In this document: in pieces, positions 1 to 8,413 of the stretch
Layout of the letters: each line of letters starts with the position of its first letter
How positions within the stretch are numbered: position 1 is the first letter of the stretch
Assembly: GCA_022571295.1 (NCBI GenBank)
Contig: JACZYA010000009.1
Coordinates: 1 to 43,606 of the forward strand
From: Acidobacteriota bacterium
GTDB taxonomy: Bacteria > Acidobacteriota > Terriglobia > Acidiferrales > 2-02-FULL-67-57
Direction: 5' to 3'
Length of the DNA: 43,606 nt
Notes under the pieces: generated by a model
What the model was told of the DNA's origin: nothing
What the model saw: the letters and a program-made list of their open reading frames with translations, nothing else
The model's database searches: none
Position numbers and translations under genes: made by a program

Positions 1-14
1 GTGGCAGGTGCCAC
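1..14. repeat. Partial palindromic repeat unit at window edge
   Basis: GTGGCAGGTGCCAC differs by one base from the core of the hairpin at 3768-3781 next to cutA (GTGGCAGGGGCCAC). It is probably a truncated or diverged copy of the same repeat; the left context is missing, so the boundary is unknown. Confidence 0.4.
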
Positions 15-111
15 GGGGCTCGGCGTGAGATTCACATTTCCAAAATGACCCACTACGGTGAGTTGCGCTCCCGCCCCTCCTGACCCTAAAATGGTGTGAG
101 GGGAAAATATC

Positions 112-912
112 ATGGCCACCACGCAAACTGCTGTTGTCACCGACCAGTTGACCATCGCCGGCCGGACCTTCCGCTCCCGCCTCATCATCGGGACGGGGAA
201 GTACCGCTCCTCGGAGGAAATGGTGCGCGCGCACCAGGCCAGCGGTGCTGAGATGGTCACCGTGGCTGTCCGCCGCGTCAACCTGACCGACAAATCCAAA
301 GAGTCCTTGCTCGACCACATCGACCGCGACAAATTCTTCCTGCTGCCCAACACCGCCGGCTGCTACACCACCGACGAAGCCGTCCGCGCTGCCCGGCTGG
401 GCCGCGAAGTCGGCCTCTCCCACTGGGTCAAGCTGGAGGTCATCGGCGACCAGCAGACGCTTTTCCCCGACGTTGAGCAGCTCCTCGAAGCCACGCGGAT
501 TCTGGTCAAAGAAGGCTTCGTCGTTCTCCCCTACACCAACGACGACTTGGTGACGGCGCGCAAGCTCATTGACGCCGGGGCCGCCGCCGTCATGCCGCTG
601 GGCGCGCCTATCGGCTCCGGCATGGGAATTCAGAACCAGGCCAACATCCGCATCCTGCGCGAGCGGATTACCGAAGTCCCGCTGATTGTGGACGCCGGCG
701 TGGGCACCGCTTCCGACGCCAGCATCGCTATGGAGTTGGGCGCCGACGGCGTGCTGATGAACACCGCCATCGCCGAGGCGAAGGACACGGCGCTGATGGC
801 CCGTGCCATGAAGACCGCCGTCGAAGCCGGCCGCGACGCCTACCTCGCCGGTCGCATCCCTCGCAAGCTCTACGCCTCCGCCTCCAGTCCCCTCGACGGC
901 CTCATCCGCTAA
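112..912 (+). CDS. thiG: Thiazole synthase ThiG
   Basis: Cytoplasmic enzyme of thiamine biosynthesis that forms the thiazole phosphate ring from 1-deoxyxylulose 5-phosphate, dehydroglycine and the ThiS thiocarboxylate. The 266-residue TIM barrel has the usual family length. Visible motifs are IIGTGKY near residue 25, the Schiff-base lysine K107 in [16 protein letters not shown], the phosphate-binding [10 protein letters not shown] stretch and [10 protein letters not shown] near residue 195. The ATG is preceded by GAGGGGAAAA at a reasonable ribosome-binding distance. ThiS, ThiE and ThiC are not visible; a ThiS gene may lie left of the window edge. The assignment is firm from sequence motifs alone. 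Confidence 0.97.
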   Translation: MATTQTAVVTDQLTIAGRTFRSRLIIGTGKYRSSEEMVRAHQASGAEMVTVAVRRVNLTDKSKESLLDHIDRDKFFLLPNTAGCYTTDEAVRAARLGREVGLSHWVKLEVIGDQQTLFPDVEQLLEATRILVKEGFVVLPYTNDDLVTARKLIDAGAAAVMPLGAPIGSGMGIQNQANIRILRERITEVPLIVDAGVGTASDASIAMELGADGVLMNTAIAEAKDTALMARAMKTAVEAGRDAYLAGRIPRKLYASASSPLDGLIR

Positions 913-967
913 CCCTGGTCAGCGCCTCAGCCCAAGTTTTAGGGATGTTGTTAGGCCTAGAAAGGTT

Positions 968-1300
968 TTAACTTCCAGTGCTGGTGTGTATCCTACAAAG
1001 TTCTTCTTCCGGTATTTTCATTTCCCCTAGGTGCAGCGCGCTAGGGTATCGGAACCACTCATCCAAGCGTGTTTGCAAGGGCAGACCTTGACGGCGGATT
1101 TCGATTATGCCTCCACGAGGAAAGGGGGCTTTAGCTGCTGCGATTGCGACCGCACTTCCTGCCCCATCAAAAAATCGTCCTTCCAGAGCGACTGTGTCTC
1201 CGCAGATCAGAATGTGAAAAGCCACCTCTCCATTACTATCGCGCACTTCTAGCCCTCTTTTTGTGAAGTTCCGGTCGAACATGTTATTCGGATTTACCAC
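968..1300 (-). CDS. Hypothetical protein, second gene of low-GC pair
   Basis: I do not recognise this 110-residue protein. It begins at a GTG directly abutting the stop of the upstream gene (TGA-GTG), so the two are probably translated together; an internal ATG at 1282 is an alternative start. No signal peptide or membrane segment is visible. The sequence is mixed alpha/beta in character with a glycine-rich stretch around FFDGAGSA, and looks protein-like rather than like an antisense shadow. The region is near 48% GC against about 62% in thiG, which suggests acquisition from elsewhere. A plus-strand frame at 1031-1252 overlaps it but is less convincing. Confidence 0.5.
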   Translation of the reverse strand: MVNPNNMFDRNFTKRGLEVRDSNGEVAFHILICGDTVALEGRFFDGAGSAVAIAAAKAPFPRGGIIEIRRQGLPLQTRLDEWFRYPSALHLGEMKIPEEELCRIHTSTGS

Positions 1301-1654
1301 TCACTCATTATTTTCGATTTCAAGAATCTGATTTCCCGAACTACTGCGAACTTTGGCTGAAACCCTGAGCTTGCCCCACCTGATCCATACACGGATTCTG
1401 TCCCCGAAAATATTAAATGCACCGTTCTCAACCGCAGCACCTTCGATCTTAAGTACCGCTCCTCCAAATCCGATCTTCGGATTTACCGGCTTTAGGAAAG
1501 ATAATATCCACTGCCCTCGGAGTATCCCAACCTTGGTTGCGCGTTGCGCGCTTGGCTTAGCTACGAAAAAGTGCCAAAGCAAAGCTACGAGCAAACCCGC
1601 TACGATGCTCACAAGAAAGCTTGTAAGAACGGGATGTGCCGCAAAGAAGTTCAT
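1301..1654 (-). CDS. Hypothetical membrane-anchored protein, low GC
   Basis: Unrecognised 117-residue protein. One membrane helix near the N-terminus (about residues 9-29, LTSFLVSIVAGLLVALLWHF) is followed by a soluble domain rich in beta-strand patterns (GGAVLKIEGAAV, IRVWIRWGKLRV). The ATG at 1654 is chosen because GAAGG lies nine bases upstream; the frame stays open to a GTG at 1699, adding 15 basic residues. It is followed without a gap by the gene at 968-1300. Base composition (29 of 60 G+C on the line starting 1561) is well below its neighbours. A small envelope protein or the remains of an accessory insertion are both possible. Confidence 0.5.
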   Translation of the reverse strand: MNFFAAHPVLTSFLVSIVAGLLVALLWHFFVAKPSAQRATKVGILRGQWILSFLKPVNPKIGFGGAVLKIEGAAVENGAFNIFGDRIRVWIRWGKLRVSAKVRSSSGNQILEIENNE

Positions 1655-1905
1655 TTTGCGTAGCCTTCGCTTGCTTAGTTGCTTGGAACGTCTAACCACT
1701 TTGACTCTACGGTGTGCGAAGCCATCTACTTGTTGTCAATCGAAAAGTGTTCCCAGCGAATAGCACCAAATCTTACGCTTTTCCTGTACACAACGGGCAA
1801 CAGTGCCCATCAGGTGGTTTTGGTTTAGGCTGAGACTACTTCGTATCCAGGTGTGCTTCAAAACAAATGGGAGCTGCCGTTCTATCTCGAACATGATAAT
1901 TTTGG

Positions 1906-2232
1906 TCAATTTTCGTCGGCACTATTACCTTTCTTCTCCGGGAGGGTGATGACGACTTCGCCCGGCTTGACCATCTTCAACTCTTCCCGGGCGACGCGCT
2001 CGATCGCGTTGGGATCAGTTTTCAATGCTTTGATTTCTTCCTTCAACTGCTGGTTTTCCTCTTCCAGCGTCCGCACTTCCTGCCTTAGCCTTTCGTATTC
2101 GCCGCGCTGCGAACGCAGCCCCAGGTAGCCGCGCTCGCCGAAGACAGTGTGCACCACCAGCGCAAACAGTCCCAGCCCGATCACAATTATCAGGAACCGC
2201 CGCCAGGGGGAAGGTTTGCGCCGGACAGGCAT
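1906..2232 (-). CDS. ftsB: FtsB/DivIC-type septum formation initiator
   Basis: Small bitopic cell-division protein of the FtsB/DivIC family, which in other bacteria bridges FtsL and FtsQ in the divisome. The 108 residues show the expected order: basic cytoplasmic start (VRRKPSPWRR), one membrane helix around residues 13-30, then a periplasmic leucine-zipper coiled coil (YERLRQEVRTLEEENQQLKEEIKAL, about 46-70) and the family tail with DPNAIERVAREELKMVKPGE. It starts five bases after the phosphohexomutase stop, so the two form an operon. The C-terminal extension past VITLP is short and acidic. DivIC versus FtsB naming cannot be decided from sequence; the family call is secure. Confidence 0.88.
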   Translation of the reverse strand: MPVRRKPSPWRRFLIIVIGLGLFALVVHTVFGERGYLGLRSQRGEYERLRQEVRTLEEENQQLKEEIKALKTDPNAIERVAREELKMVKPGEVVITLPEKKGNSADEN

Positions 2233-2237
2233 CTCGC

Positions 2238-3653
2238 TTACTCCGCGATGAATTTCTGCGCCGCTTCCACCAGCGCTTGGGTTTCTTGTTGCGAGTGCGC
2301 CTCGCAGTAGCAGCGCACCACCGGCTCGGTGCCCGACAACCGCAGCAGCACCCAGGAGTCGTCCTCGAACAGCAGCTTCAACCCGTCGGTGCGATCCACC
2401 CGCGCCACCCGCCGCCCGTCAAACTTTGCCGGGACTTTTTTGATGCGCGCCGCCACGCGCGCCCGCTCTTCATCCGACAGATGCAAGTTCACCCGCACGG
2501 GATAGTACGCGCCCACCTTGGCGAACAGCGCCTGCAGCTGCTCGCCCAGCGATGCGCCCCGCCGCGCCACCATCTCCGCCACCAGCAGGCAGGCCAGGAT
2601 GCCGTCCTTTTCCGGCACGTGCCCGTAGATGGTCAGCCCGGCACTCTCTTCGCCCCCGATGGTGATCTTGTTCTGCTTAATGAGCTCGCCGATGTACTTG
2701 AACCCCACCGGCGTCTCGTACACTCGAACATTGTGATGGCGGGCGACGGCGTCAACCAAGTGCGTGGTGGCCACGCTCCGCGCCACCCCGCGCGGCCACT
2801 CCGGCCGCGTCTCCAGCAAGTAGTCAAGCAACAGCGAGATGATGTGATTGGGCGAAATAAAACTTCCGGTGTGGTCGAGGATGCCGAAGCGGTCAGCGTC
2901 GCCGTCAGTGGCGAGGCCCAGGGCGGCGCCGCTCTCCTGCACCAGTTGCCGCAGCTCGCCCAGCCGGTCGTCGCTGGGCTCGGGTGGATACCCCCCGAAG
3001 AGCACGTCGCGCTGCCCGTGCAGGGCGCGGACTTCCACGCCCCGGTCACGCAGGAAGCGGTCGAGGTAGCCGGCGCTGGTGCCGTAGAGAGCATCGAAGG
3101 CAATTTTCAGTCCGGCCCGCTGGATTGCAGCCACGTCCACTTTACTCGCCAACGTTTCCAGGTAGGTGTCGCGCGGATCGATTTCCTCCCAGCGGCTCGG
3201 ATCGGCGTTGCCGTCTTCCGGTATGCCGCGCCGCAGGTGCTTCTCCGCCAATTTTTCCAGTTGCTGCGTAACGCGGGGCAAGGCCGGTGCGCCGTCGGCG
3301 GTGGAGAATTTCAGCCCGTTGTAGTCGGCTGGGTTGTGGCTGGCGGTGAAGTTGATGCCGCCCTCGGTCTGCCGGCGCAGAATTTCGCACGCGATGGCCG
3401 GTGTGGGCGTGGGTTCTTTGCACAAGTAGGAGTGGATGCCGCGCGCGGCCAGCACGCTGACGGCGCTGCGGGCAAACTCGGGTGACAAAAAGCGCGTGTC
3501 GTAACCGACGATTAGGCGTGGGTCTTTGGGATTTTCCTTGCGGACGCAGTCAGCGATGGCAGCGCAAGCGGCGCGCACCCCCGCGAAGGTAAAATCATCA
3601 CCGATGATGCCGCGCCAGCCGCTGGTGCCGAAATGAATCTGCTTGAGTGGCAT
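2238..3653 (-). CDS. Alpha-D-phosphohexomutase (phosphoglucomutase/phosphomannomutase family)
   Basis: Interconverts hexose 1- and 6-phosphates through a phosphoserine intermediate. The 471 residues carry all four family signatures in order: the catalytic serine S105 in TASHNPADYNGLKFS, the Mg2+ loop DGDADRFGILD near residue 250, the sugar-binding GEESAGLTIYG near 335, and the phosphate-binding RLSGTEPVVRCY near the C-terminus. The N-terminal FGTSGWRG is also typical. Substrate preference (glucose, mannose or glucosamine phosphate) cannot be settled; GlmM usually carries different signatures, so a PGM/PMM role is favoured. It heads an operon with ftsB. The ATG sits only nine bases downstream of a good -10 box, with no Shine-Dalgarno sequence, suggesting a leaderless message. 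Confidence 0.93.
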   Translation of the reverse strand: MPLKQIHFGTSGWRGIIGDDFTFAGVRAACAAIADCVRKENPKDPRLIVGYDTRFLSPEFARSAVSVLAARGIHSYLCKEPTPTPAIACEILRRQTEGGINFTASHNPADYNGLKFSTADGAPALPRVTQQLEKLAEKHLRRGIPEDGNADPSRWEEIDPRDTYLETLASKVDVAAIQRAGLKIAFDALYGTSAGYLDRFLRDRGVEVRALHGQRDVLFGGYPPEPSDDRLGELRQLVQESGAALGLATDGDADRFGILDHTGSFISPNHIISLLLDYLLETRPEWPRGVARSVATTHLVDAVARHHNVRVYETPVGFKYIGELIKQNKITIGGEESAGLTIYGHVPEKDGILACLLVAEMVARRGASLGEQLQALFAKVGAYYPVRVNLHLSDEERARVAARIKKVPAKFDGRRVARVDRTDGLKLLFEDDSWVLLRLSGTEPVVRCYCEAHSQQETQALVEAAQKFIAE

Positions 3654-3662
3654 TCGTCGCGT

Positions 3663-3691
3663 ATTGTACCGTGGGAGGTGCCGAGCGGCAA
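3663..3691 (-). promoter_or_regulatory. Putative sigma70-type promoter of phosphohexomutase-ftsB
   Basis: On the minus strand TTGCCG (3686-3691) and TACAAT (3663-3668) are separated by 17 bases. Predicted transcription start is about 3656, leaving only two or three bases before the ATG at 3653. Confidence 0.55.
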
Positions 3692-3730
3692 CGCGGGCCG
3701 CCGAGGCAGTCGTAGATTAATTTAGTCCAG

Positions 3731-3787
3731 CCCAGCGGCCCCTGCCGCTGGGAAAGGATCATTTTCCCGGTGGCAGGGGCCACCGGG
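3731..3787. repeat. REP-like palindrome pair upstream of cutA
   Basis: Two perfect 8-bp hairpins stand in tandem. Unit A (3731-3752) has arms CCCAGCGG/CCGCTGGG and loop CCCCTG. Unit B (3766-3787) has arms CCCGGTGG/CCACCGGG and loop CAGGGG. The two loops are exact reverse complements, so the RNA or DNA loops could pair. Related units recur after cutA (4279-4385) and at the window's left edge. Confidence 0.75.
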
Positions 3788-3878
3788 TTGGACATATAAA
3801 AGGAGAGAGTGCAGGAATCTAACGTCCGGCGCGAAATTGATCTCACAGATGGCCTGCTGCCCGTAGAGGAAGGGGACG

Positions 3879-4250
3879 ATGACCGACAAAGTGGTGGTGC
3901 TGGTAACCTGCGGGTCGAATGAAGAAGCCGAGCGCATCGCCCGCGCTCTGGTGGAAGCGCGGCTGGCCGCCTGCGTGAACATCTTCGGCCCGGTTCGTTC
4001 CATCTACCGCTGGGAAGGGAAGTTGAATGACGACCAAGAGGTGTTGCTGCTCATCAAGACTTCTCGCTCGCTCTTCGACCAGGTGCGCCACGCGGTTGAG
4101 AAAGCGCACAGCTATGAGGTGCCGGAAGTCATCTGCCTGCCCATCATCGACGGCGCGCCCAACTACCTGGACTGGCTAGCCGACTCGGTGGGCGAGTCCC
4201 CGCAGCCCGCAGCACCCACTCCCAAGCCCGGAAGTAAGCGAGGCAAGTAA
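3879..4250 (+). CDS. cutA: CutA1 divalent-ion tolerance protein
   Basis: Small trimeric PII-like fold protein historically linked to copper and divalent-cation tolerance; its molecular role remains unclear. The core (residues 1-107) has the family pattern: VLVTCGSNEEAERIARALVE, LAACVNIFGPVRSIYRWEGK, EVLLLIKTS, and the signature HSYEVPEVICLPI followed by YLDWL. Length is usual except for a proline-rich basic tail of about 16 residues (PQPAAPTPKPGSKRGK). The ATG at 3879 has GGAAGGGGACG just upstream. The gene stands alone between two sets of palindromic repeats and is not co-directional with either neighbour, so it is probably monocistronic. Confidence 0.95.
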   Translation: MTDKVVVLVTCGSNEEAERIARALVEARLAACVNIFGPVRSIYRWEGKLNDDQEVLLLIKTSRSLFDQVRHAVEKAHSYEVPEVICLPIIDGAPNYLDWLADSVGESPQPAAPTPKPGSKRGK

Positions 4251-4276
4251 GTCGCGCCCTTCCAAAGTGCCGTTAA

Positions 4277-4385
4277 GCCCCAGCGGCCTGCCTGCGGTAG
4301 GCAGGCTGGGGCCGCTGGGCTGGACGATCACCAGTTTGCCCCGGCCAACTCTCCTGCGTCCAACCCGGTGGCCCCTGCCATTGGG
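4277..4385. repeat. REP-like palindrome pair downstream of cutA
   Basis: Unit A' (4279-4319) has perfect 10-bp arms CCCAGCGGCC/GGCCGCTGGG enclosing a second palindrome (GCCTGCC/GGCAGGC, 4286-4306). Unit B' (4364-4385) has arms CCCGGTGG and CCATTGGG, which still pair completely using two G-U wobbles, with loop CCCCTG. Compared with the set upstream of cutA, the bases flanking both units (GTCCAGCCCAG, CCGGGTTGGAC) are shared but inverted in orientation. It may also act as a bidirectional transcription-ending structure between cutA and the convergent gene. Confidence 0.7.
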
Positions 4386-4392
4386 ACCGGTG

Positions 4393-5532
4393 CTAGACGT
4401 GCTGTAACGCCCGGTCGAGGTCGGCAATCAAGTCTTCGACGTCCTCAATCCCGGCGGAGATGCGCACCATCCCGTCGGTGATGCCGTTCTTGGCCCGCTC
4501 CTCCGGCGGCACCGAGGCGTGGGTCATGGTAACGGGGTGGGAAATGAGGGTTTCCACTCCGCCCAGGCTTTCGGCCAACGAACAGAGCTTGACGTGCTTC
4601 AGCATCCGCTTGGCGGCGTCGAGCGAACCCAGCTCAAAGCTGAGCATGGCCCCGAACCCCTTCATTTGCTTCTTGGCCAGCTCGTATTGGGGATGCGCTC
4701 TGAGCCCTGGGTAGAAAACCTGCTGCACTTTCGGGTGCTTTTCCAAAAACTCGGCGATGGCCTGCCCGTTCTTGTCGTGCTGCTGCATGCGCACCGCCAG
4801 CGTCTTGACTCCGCGCAGCACCAGCCAACAGTCGAAAGGATTCAGGATGGCACCGGCGGATTTCTGAATGAAGTAGAGCCGGTCGTAGTCCTCCTGCCGC
4901 GTCAGGATGACCGCCCCGCCGATGGAATCGCTGTGCCCGTTGAGGAACTTGGTGGTGGAATGCACCACCATGTCGGCGCCGAACTCCAGCGGCCGTTGCA
5001 GGTAGGGGCTCATGAAGGTGTTGTCCACCACCAGCATGAGCTTGTGGGCGCTCGTAATCCGCTTCATCTCTTTCAGGTCGCTGAGGGCCATGGTGGGGTT
5101 GGTGGGCGTCTCCACGTAGAGCAGGCGGGTATTCTTCTTGACGGCTGCCTCCACCGTGGCAGCGCAAGAGGTATCCACGAAGCTGGCCTCCAGCCCAAAG
5201 CGCGCCAGCACCTGCGTGAACAGCCGGTACACCCCGCCGTACACTGCGTGCGAGCAAATCACGTGGTCACCGCTCTGGAGCAGCGTCATGACGGCGTTGA
5301 TGGCAGCCATCCCCGAGGCAAACGTCAGTGCGTGGCTCCCGCCTTCCAGCCGGGCCAGGTTGCGCTCCAGGGCCGTCCGGGTGGGGTTGCCCGCCCGGGC
5401 GTAGTCGTAGCCCTTGTGCTTGCCTAGCTCCTCCTGCACGTAGGTGGAGGTCTGGTAGATGGGGACGATGATGGCGCCCGTGGCCGGGTCCGGTTCTTGG
5501 CCGACGTGAATGGCATCGGTGGCGAAGCCCAT
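4393..5532 (-). CDS. Cystathionine gamma-synthase/gamma-lyase family PLP enzyme
   Basis: PLP-dependent trans-sulfuration enzyme (Cys/Met metabolism family, fold type I). It probably makes or breaks cystathionine or carries out homocysteine formation from an activated homoserine. Residues 1-379 contain the substrate/PLP loop [15 protein letters not shown] near 42, the PLP-stacking ASGMAAI near 73, [11 protein letters not shown] near 169 and the Schiff-base lysine K195 in [12 protein letters not shown]. The ATG at 5532 is preferred over an upstream in-frame codon because GAGGAGAAAG lies at proper distance before it. Synthase and lyase cannot be separated by motif alone. It is transcribed divergently from the M48 protease gene. 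Confidence 0.92.
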   Translation of the reverse strand: MGFATDAIHVGQEPDPATGAIIVPIYQTSTYVQEELGKHKGYDYARAGNPTRTALERNLARLEGGSHALTFASGMAAINAVMTLLQSGDHVICSHAVYGGVYRLFTQVLARFGLEASFVDTSCAATVEAAVKKNTRLLYVETPTNPTMALSDLKEMKRITSAHKLMLVVDNTFMSPYLQRPLEFGADMVVHSTTKFLNGHSDSIGGAVILTRQEDYDRLYFIQKSAGAILNPFDCWLVLRGVKTLAVRMQQHDKNGQAIAEFLEKHPKVQQVFYPGLRAHPQYELAKKQMKGFGAMLSFELGSLDAAKRMLKHVKLCSLAESLGGVETLISHPVTMTHASVPPEERAKNGITDGMVRISAGIEDVEDLIADLDRALQHV

Positions 5533-5574
5533 GTGGATTCTTTCTCCTCTCGGCAATCCGACGCTGCCGCCGGT

Positions 5575-5603
5575 TTGTTTCGCTTATGACACCGTGTTAG
5601 AAT
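5575..5603 (+). promoter_or_regulatory. Putative promoter of the M48 protease gene
   Basis: TTGTTT (5575-5580) and TAGAAT (5598-5603) are spaced 17 bases apart, giving an untranslated leader of about 88 bases. The leader contains a strong AGGAGG near 5616-5622 that has no start codon at a usable distance. Confidence 0.4.
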
Positions 5604-5697
5604 TTCAGAGACAGCAGGAGGACTACAGTAGCACGGGGGCAGCGCGCCTGTCCAAAGTTGTGCTGTTCCAGACAGTGCGGCGCCTGTGGGACGAGCG

Positions 5698-6621
5698 ATG
5701 ATGCGCCACGCCATGACGATGAAATGCGCGCTTCTGCTGGCTCTTGCTTGTTTGCCTCCCGGCGCCCTGGCCCAGAAACACAAAGACGTGGAAGAGATCG
5801 GTGCGCGCGATATCAACCGGGGCTCGTGGAACTTCTACTCCATCGAGCGCGAGATTGAGCTGGGCCGTCAATTGGCCGGGCAGGTGGAGAGCACCTCCCT
5901 GCTGCTGCGCGACCGGGAGGTTCAGGCTTACGTCAACGAGCTGGTCCAGCGCCTGGTGCGCAACTCGGACGCGCAACTGCCCTTCACGGTTCGGGTCATC
6001 GATTCCGACGAGATCAACGCCTTTGCCCTTCCGGGTGGATTCGTCTACGTAAACACGGGACTCATCCTGGAGGCGCAGACGGAAGCGGAGCTGGCCGGCG
6101 TGCTGGCGCACGAAATCGCCCACGTCACCGCCCGCCACGCCACCAAACGGGCTACCAAAGCCACCTTGTTCCGATGGTTCACCCTGCCGCTGATCTTTGT
6201 CGGCGGGCCGATAGGCTTGGCGGTGCAGCAGGGGCTGGGGCTGGCGGTGCCGCTCACATTCCTGAAATTTGCCCGCGGCGCCGAACGCGAGGCCGATTAT
6301 CTCGGCTTGCAGTACACCTACAGCAGCGGCTATGACCCGCTCGCCCTGATCGATTTCCTGGAGCGGTTGAGCGAGCACGAAAGGAAAGGGAATCTGCCCA
6401 AGGTTTTTTCCTCCCACCCCATGAGCAAAGAACGCATCAAAAGAGCGCAGGAGGAGATTGCACAAGTGTTGCCCGCGCGCACGGATTACGTCGTTTCCAC
6501 CTCCCGGTTCGACCAGGTGAAGGCGCGACTGCTCCACTGGCGGCACGTGAACTCCCTCTACGAACCCAGTGAACAAGGCGGCCCGCGCTTGCGGCGTCGC
6601 ACCCAGGAGAGTCAACCGTGA
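5698..6621 (+). CDS. Secreted M48-family zinc metalloprotease
   Basis: Periplasmic peptidase of the M48 (HtpX/Oma1/BepA-like) family, probably handling misfolded envelope proteins. An N-terminal signal peptide (core ALLLALACLPPGALA) is followed by the peptidase domain with zinc site HEIAH at about residues 138-142, then ARH and the third ligand in the EREADYLGLQY helix near 195. A hydrophobic hairpin region near residues 155-180 may touch the membrane. No TPR repeats follow, unlike BepA; the C-terminus is a short basic tail. The start could be ATG 5698, ATG 5701 or GTG 5686. Its stop overlaps the start of the next gene by four bases, so both are co-translated. Confidence 0.9.
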   Translation: MMRHAMTMKCALLLALACLPPGALAQKHKDVEEIGARDINRGSWNFYSIEREIELGRQLAGQVESTSLLLRDREVQAYVNELVQRLVRNSDAQLPFTVRVIDSDEINAFALPGGFVYVNTGLILEAQTEAELAGVLAHEIAHVTARHATKRATKATLFRWFTLPLIFVGGPIGLAVQQGLGLAVPLTFLKFARGAEREADYLGLQYTYSSGYDPLALIDFLERLSEHERKGNLPKVFSSHPMSKERIKRAQEEIAQVLPARTDYVVSTSRFDQVKARLLHWRHVNSLYEPSEQGGPRLRRRTQESQP

Positions 6622-7004
6622 TTGGACTCAGCCGCAGCTCCGCCCTTGCCCTTGCATTCGCCGTCTGGTTCTTGTCTGCCGCTGCGCTGGCGGCTGCCGA
6701 CGACCAGGACAAGCTAGTCCGCCTCGAGGTACAAGTAACTTCAGAGAAAACGGGCCAGCCCATTAACAACGCGACCGTGTACATCAAGTTCAAGCGGAAA
6801 CGCCTGCTCCGGCGTGACAAGCGCCATGAGTGGACCGTCAAAACCAACCGCGAGGGCAGGGCCGTCCTGCCGGTTTTGCCGGCCGGCGAAGTGTTGGTTC
6901 AGATAGTTATGCCCGGATGGAAAACCTACGGCCGCTTCCACACCCTGCGCGGCCCCAAGCAGGTTCTGGAAATCAAGCTCAAGAAACCCAAGAAGTGGTA
7001 CTGA
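6618..7004 (+). CDS. Secreted CarboxypepD/Cna-B-like beta-sandwich protein
   Basis: Small exported protein of unknown role. GTG start overlaps the preceding stop (GTGA). The 128 residues have a signal peptide (LALAFAVWFLSAAALAAA), then one predicted Ig-like beta-sandwich: VRLEVQVTSEKTGQPINNATVYIKF, a basic loop (KRKRLLRRDKRHEW), VKTNREGRAVLPVLPAGEVLVQIV and GWKTYGRFHTLR. This is the pattern of carboxypeptidase-regulatory or Cna-B domains that bind proteins or carbohydrates. It ends in a strongly basic KLKKPKKWY tail. Co-translation with the M48 peptidase suggests a partner or substrate-presenting role in the periplasm; that is inference. Confidence 0.75.
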   Translation: MIGLSRSSALALAFAVWFLSAAALAAADDQDKLVRLEVQVTSEKTGQPINNATVYIKFKRKRLLRRDKRHEWTVKTNREGRAVLPVLPAGEVLVQIVMPGWKTYGRFHTLRGPKQVLEIKLKKPKKWY

Positions 7005-7259
7005 CGATTCTGCCCTGCTTTAGCAGCTTATTCGTTCACGTCACTCCAGATTAAATTTGCTGCCGGCGTTCAGCCCTCATCTATCGAAGCGCAGCAAACA
7101 CCGTGCCAAAGAAAAACTTTTTCTCCCTGCTGCGGTCTGGTGCAAACCGAGCAAAGAAGCCGATTGCGGGCCGTTTGTCGGTCGCTGCTCCCTCTTTTCC
7201 ACACACTTTTCAACCTTCTTGTTAAAAACTTTTACTGCCGGGTCAGCAGCAACTCGGGG

Positions 7260-8336
7260 CTAGGGGGAATCAGAGATTGCGATCTTGCGCACCGCTTCTT
7301 CGGTGGTACAGCGGACGATGGTCTCGTATTCCTTTCCCAGCAACTGTTCCAACTTGCTGGTATTCATCACGTAGGAGCCGACAAAGTAGGGATAGGCCTC
7401 GGCGGGAACCGGGGAAATCCCCAACGCCCAGAACACTCGGTACAGGAACCCCACCAAGCGGTAGGAAGGAAGTCGCAGGAGGGAAAGCCCCACCAGCCGC
7501 GCCAACTGTTCGCCCGTCACCGGCGCGCCCCGGCCTTGCGCGTTCAGCACTTCCAGCCGTCCCGGGACGTAGTTCTGGCACAGCCACGCCAATAGGCGGG
7601 CGGCGTCGTCGATGTCCATAAATTGATAGAGACCCCCGTATTTGCGCCCCCACGGTAGCAACAGCGGCAAGCGCCAGCCGCGGCGCTGCACCCAGCGGCC
7701 CAGCCAGCTTCTTCCGCTGGCATATCCCTGAAGAGCCTGGACAATAAAATTTTCCACCCCGACGCCCAGAAAAATATGCCCGCGCACAATGTACACCCCG
7801 CACCCATTCAACTGCGGATGCCGCCGGAGGCACAGCTCATCGGTTTCCTTCTTGTGCAATGCGTAGGTATAGGTGTGGGGCTTCTGCGGGTAGTCTTCCC
7901 GCACCGGCCCGGGCAGCATAGGCCCGTAACCGGTGACGCTGGAAAGGTAGAGCAGGAGTTCCACTTGGCGTTTCTCTTTGTTCACCCGCTCGATGGCATC
8001 CAGCAGATGCTTGGTGCCGAGCACGTTGATCTCCCACTGCCGTCGGCGCGTCCGGGCGCCGGTGCGCGCCGGGTCCAGCACAAAAGCCAGATGAACCACC
8101 TGGCGAACGTTGGACCGGGTCATCAGCTCGGCCAGTTTGGCCGGGGCGTCGGAAGCTGAAAGATCGAGCTGCGAGAACTGCATCTGGGGGTGGTCAAACT
8201 GAGGAGGGAAGAGGTCCACGCCCACCAGCCGGCGGTCGGGCAAATGCGCCGCCAAGCGCCGGCCCATGTTTCCCGACAGGCCCGTCACCAGCAAGGCAGG
8301 CTGCTCAGATGTGTCGGGAGATTTCACGTTACGCAT
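7260..8336 (-). CDS. NAD-dependent epimerase/dehydratase (extended SDR)
   Basis: Rossmann-fold extended short-chain dehydrogenase, likely acting on a nucleotide sugar or similar substrate. The 358-residue form starting at ATG 8336 has the dinucleotide motif TGLSGNMG near residue 20, the acidic VGVDLF after beta-2, the INVLGTKHLLDA helix, SSVTGYG and the catalytic YALHK (Tyr-x3-Lys). A TTG at 8384 would add 16 residues and lies in a GGAGGAG context that does not fit as its ribosome-binding site. No sugar-pathway genes adjoin it, so the substrate is unknown. It is divergent from the permease gene. Confidence 0.85.
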   Translation of the reverse strand: MRNVKSPDTSEQPALLVTGLSGNMGRRLAAHLPDRRLVGVDLFPPQFDHPQMQFSQLDLSASDAPAKLAELMTRSNVRQVVHLAFVLDPARTGARTRRRQWEINVLGTKHLLDAIERVNKEKRQVELLLYLSSVTGYGPMLPGPVREDYPQKPHTYTYALHKKETDELCLRRHPQLNGCGVYIVRGHIFLGVGVENFIVQALQGYASGRSWLGRWVQRRGWRLPLLLPWGRKYGGLYQFMDIDDAARLLAWLCQNYVPGRLEVLNAQGRGAPVTGEQLARLVGLSLLRLPSYRLVGFLYRVFWALGISPVPAEAYPYFVGSYVMNTSKLEQLLGKEYETIVRCTTEEAVRKIAISDSP

Positions 8337-8413
8337 TAAATCGAAAGGGACGGCTAGTGTACGGCATCTCCTCCGCGCAGGCAAAACTTTCTCTCCCCCC
8401 GCATCTGATGAAA

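Noticed and set aside
2277-3485. 402-residue open frame on the plus strand opposite the phosphohexomutase
   Set aside because: It is antisense to a gene with all catalytic motifs, has Pro/Arg/His-rich composition and no recognisable domain; long antisense frames are common in GC-rich DNA.
7197-7232. Replication-origin-like DnaA box (TTTTCCACA) in the AT-richer gap after 7004
   Set aside because: Only one box here and one near 25408; no cluster, no dnaA/dnaN and no unwinding region.
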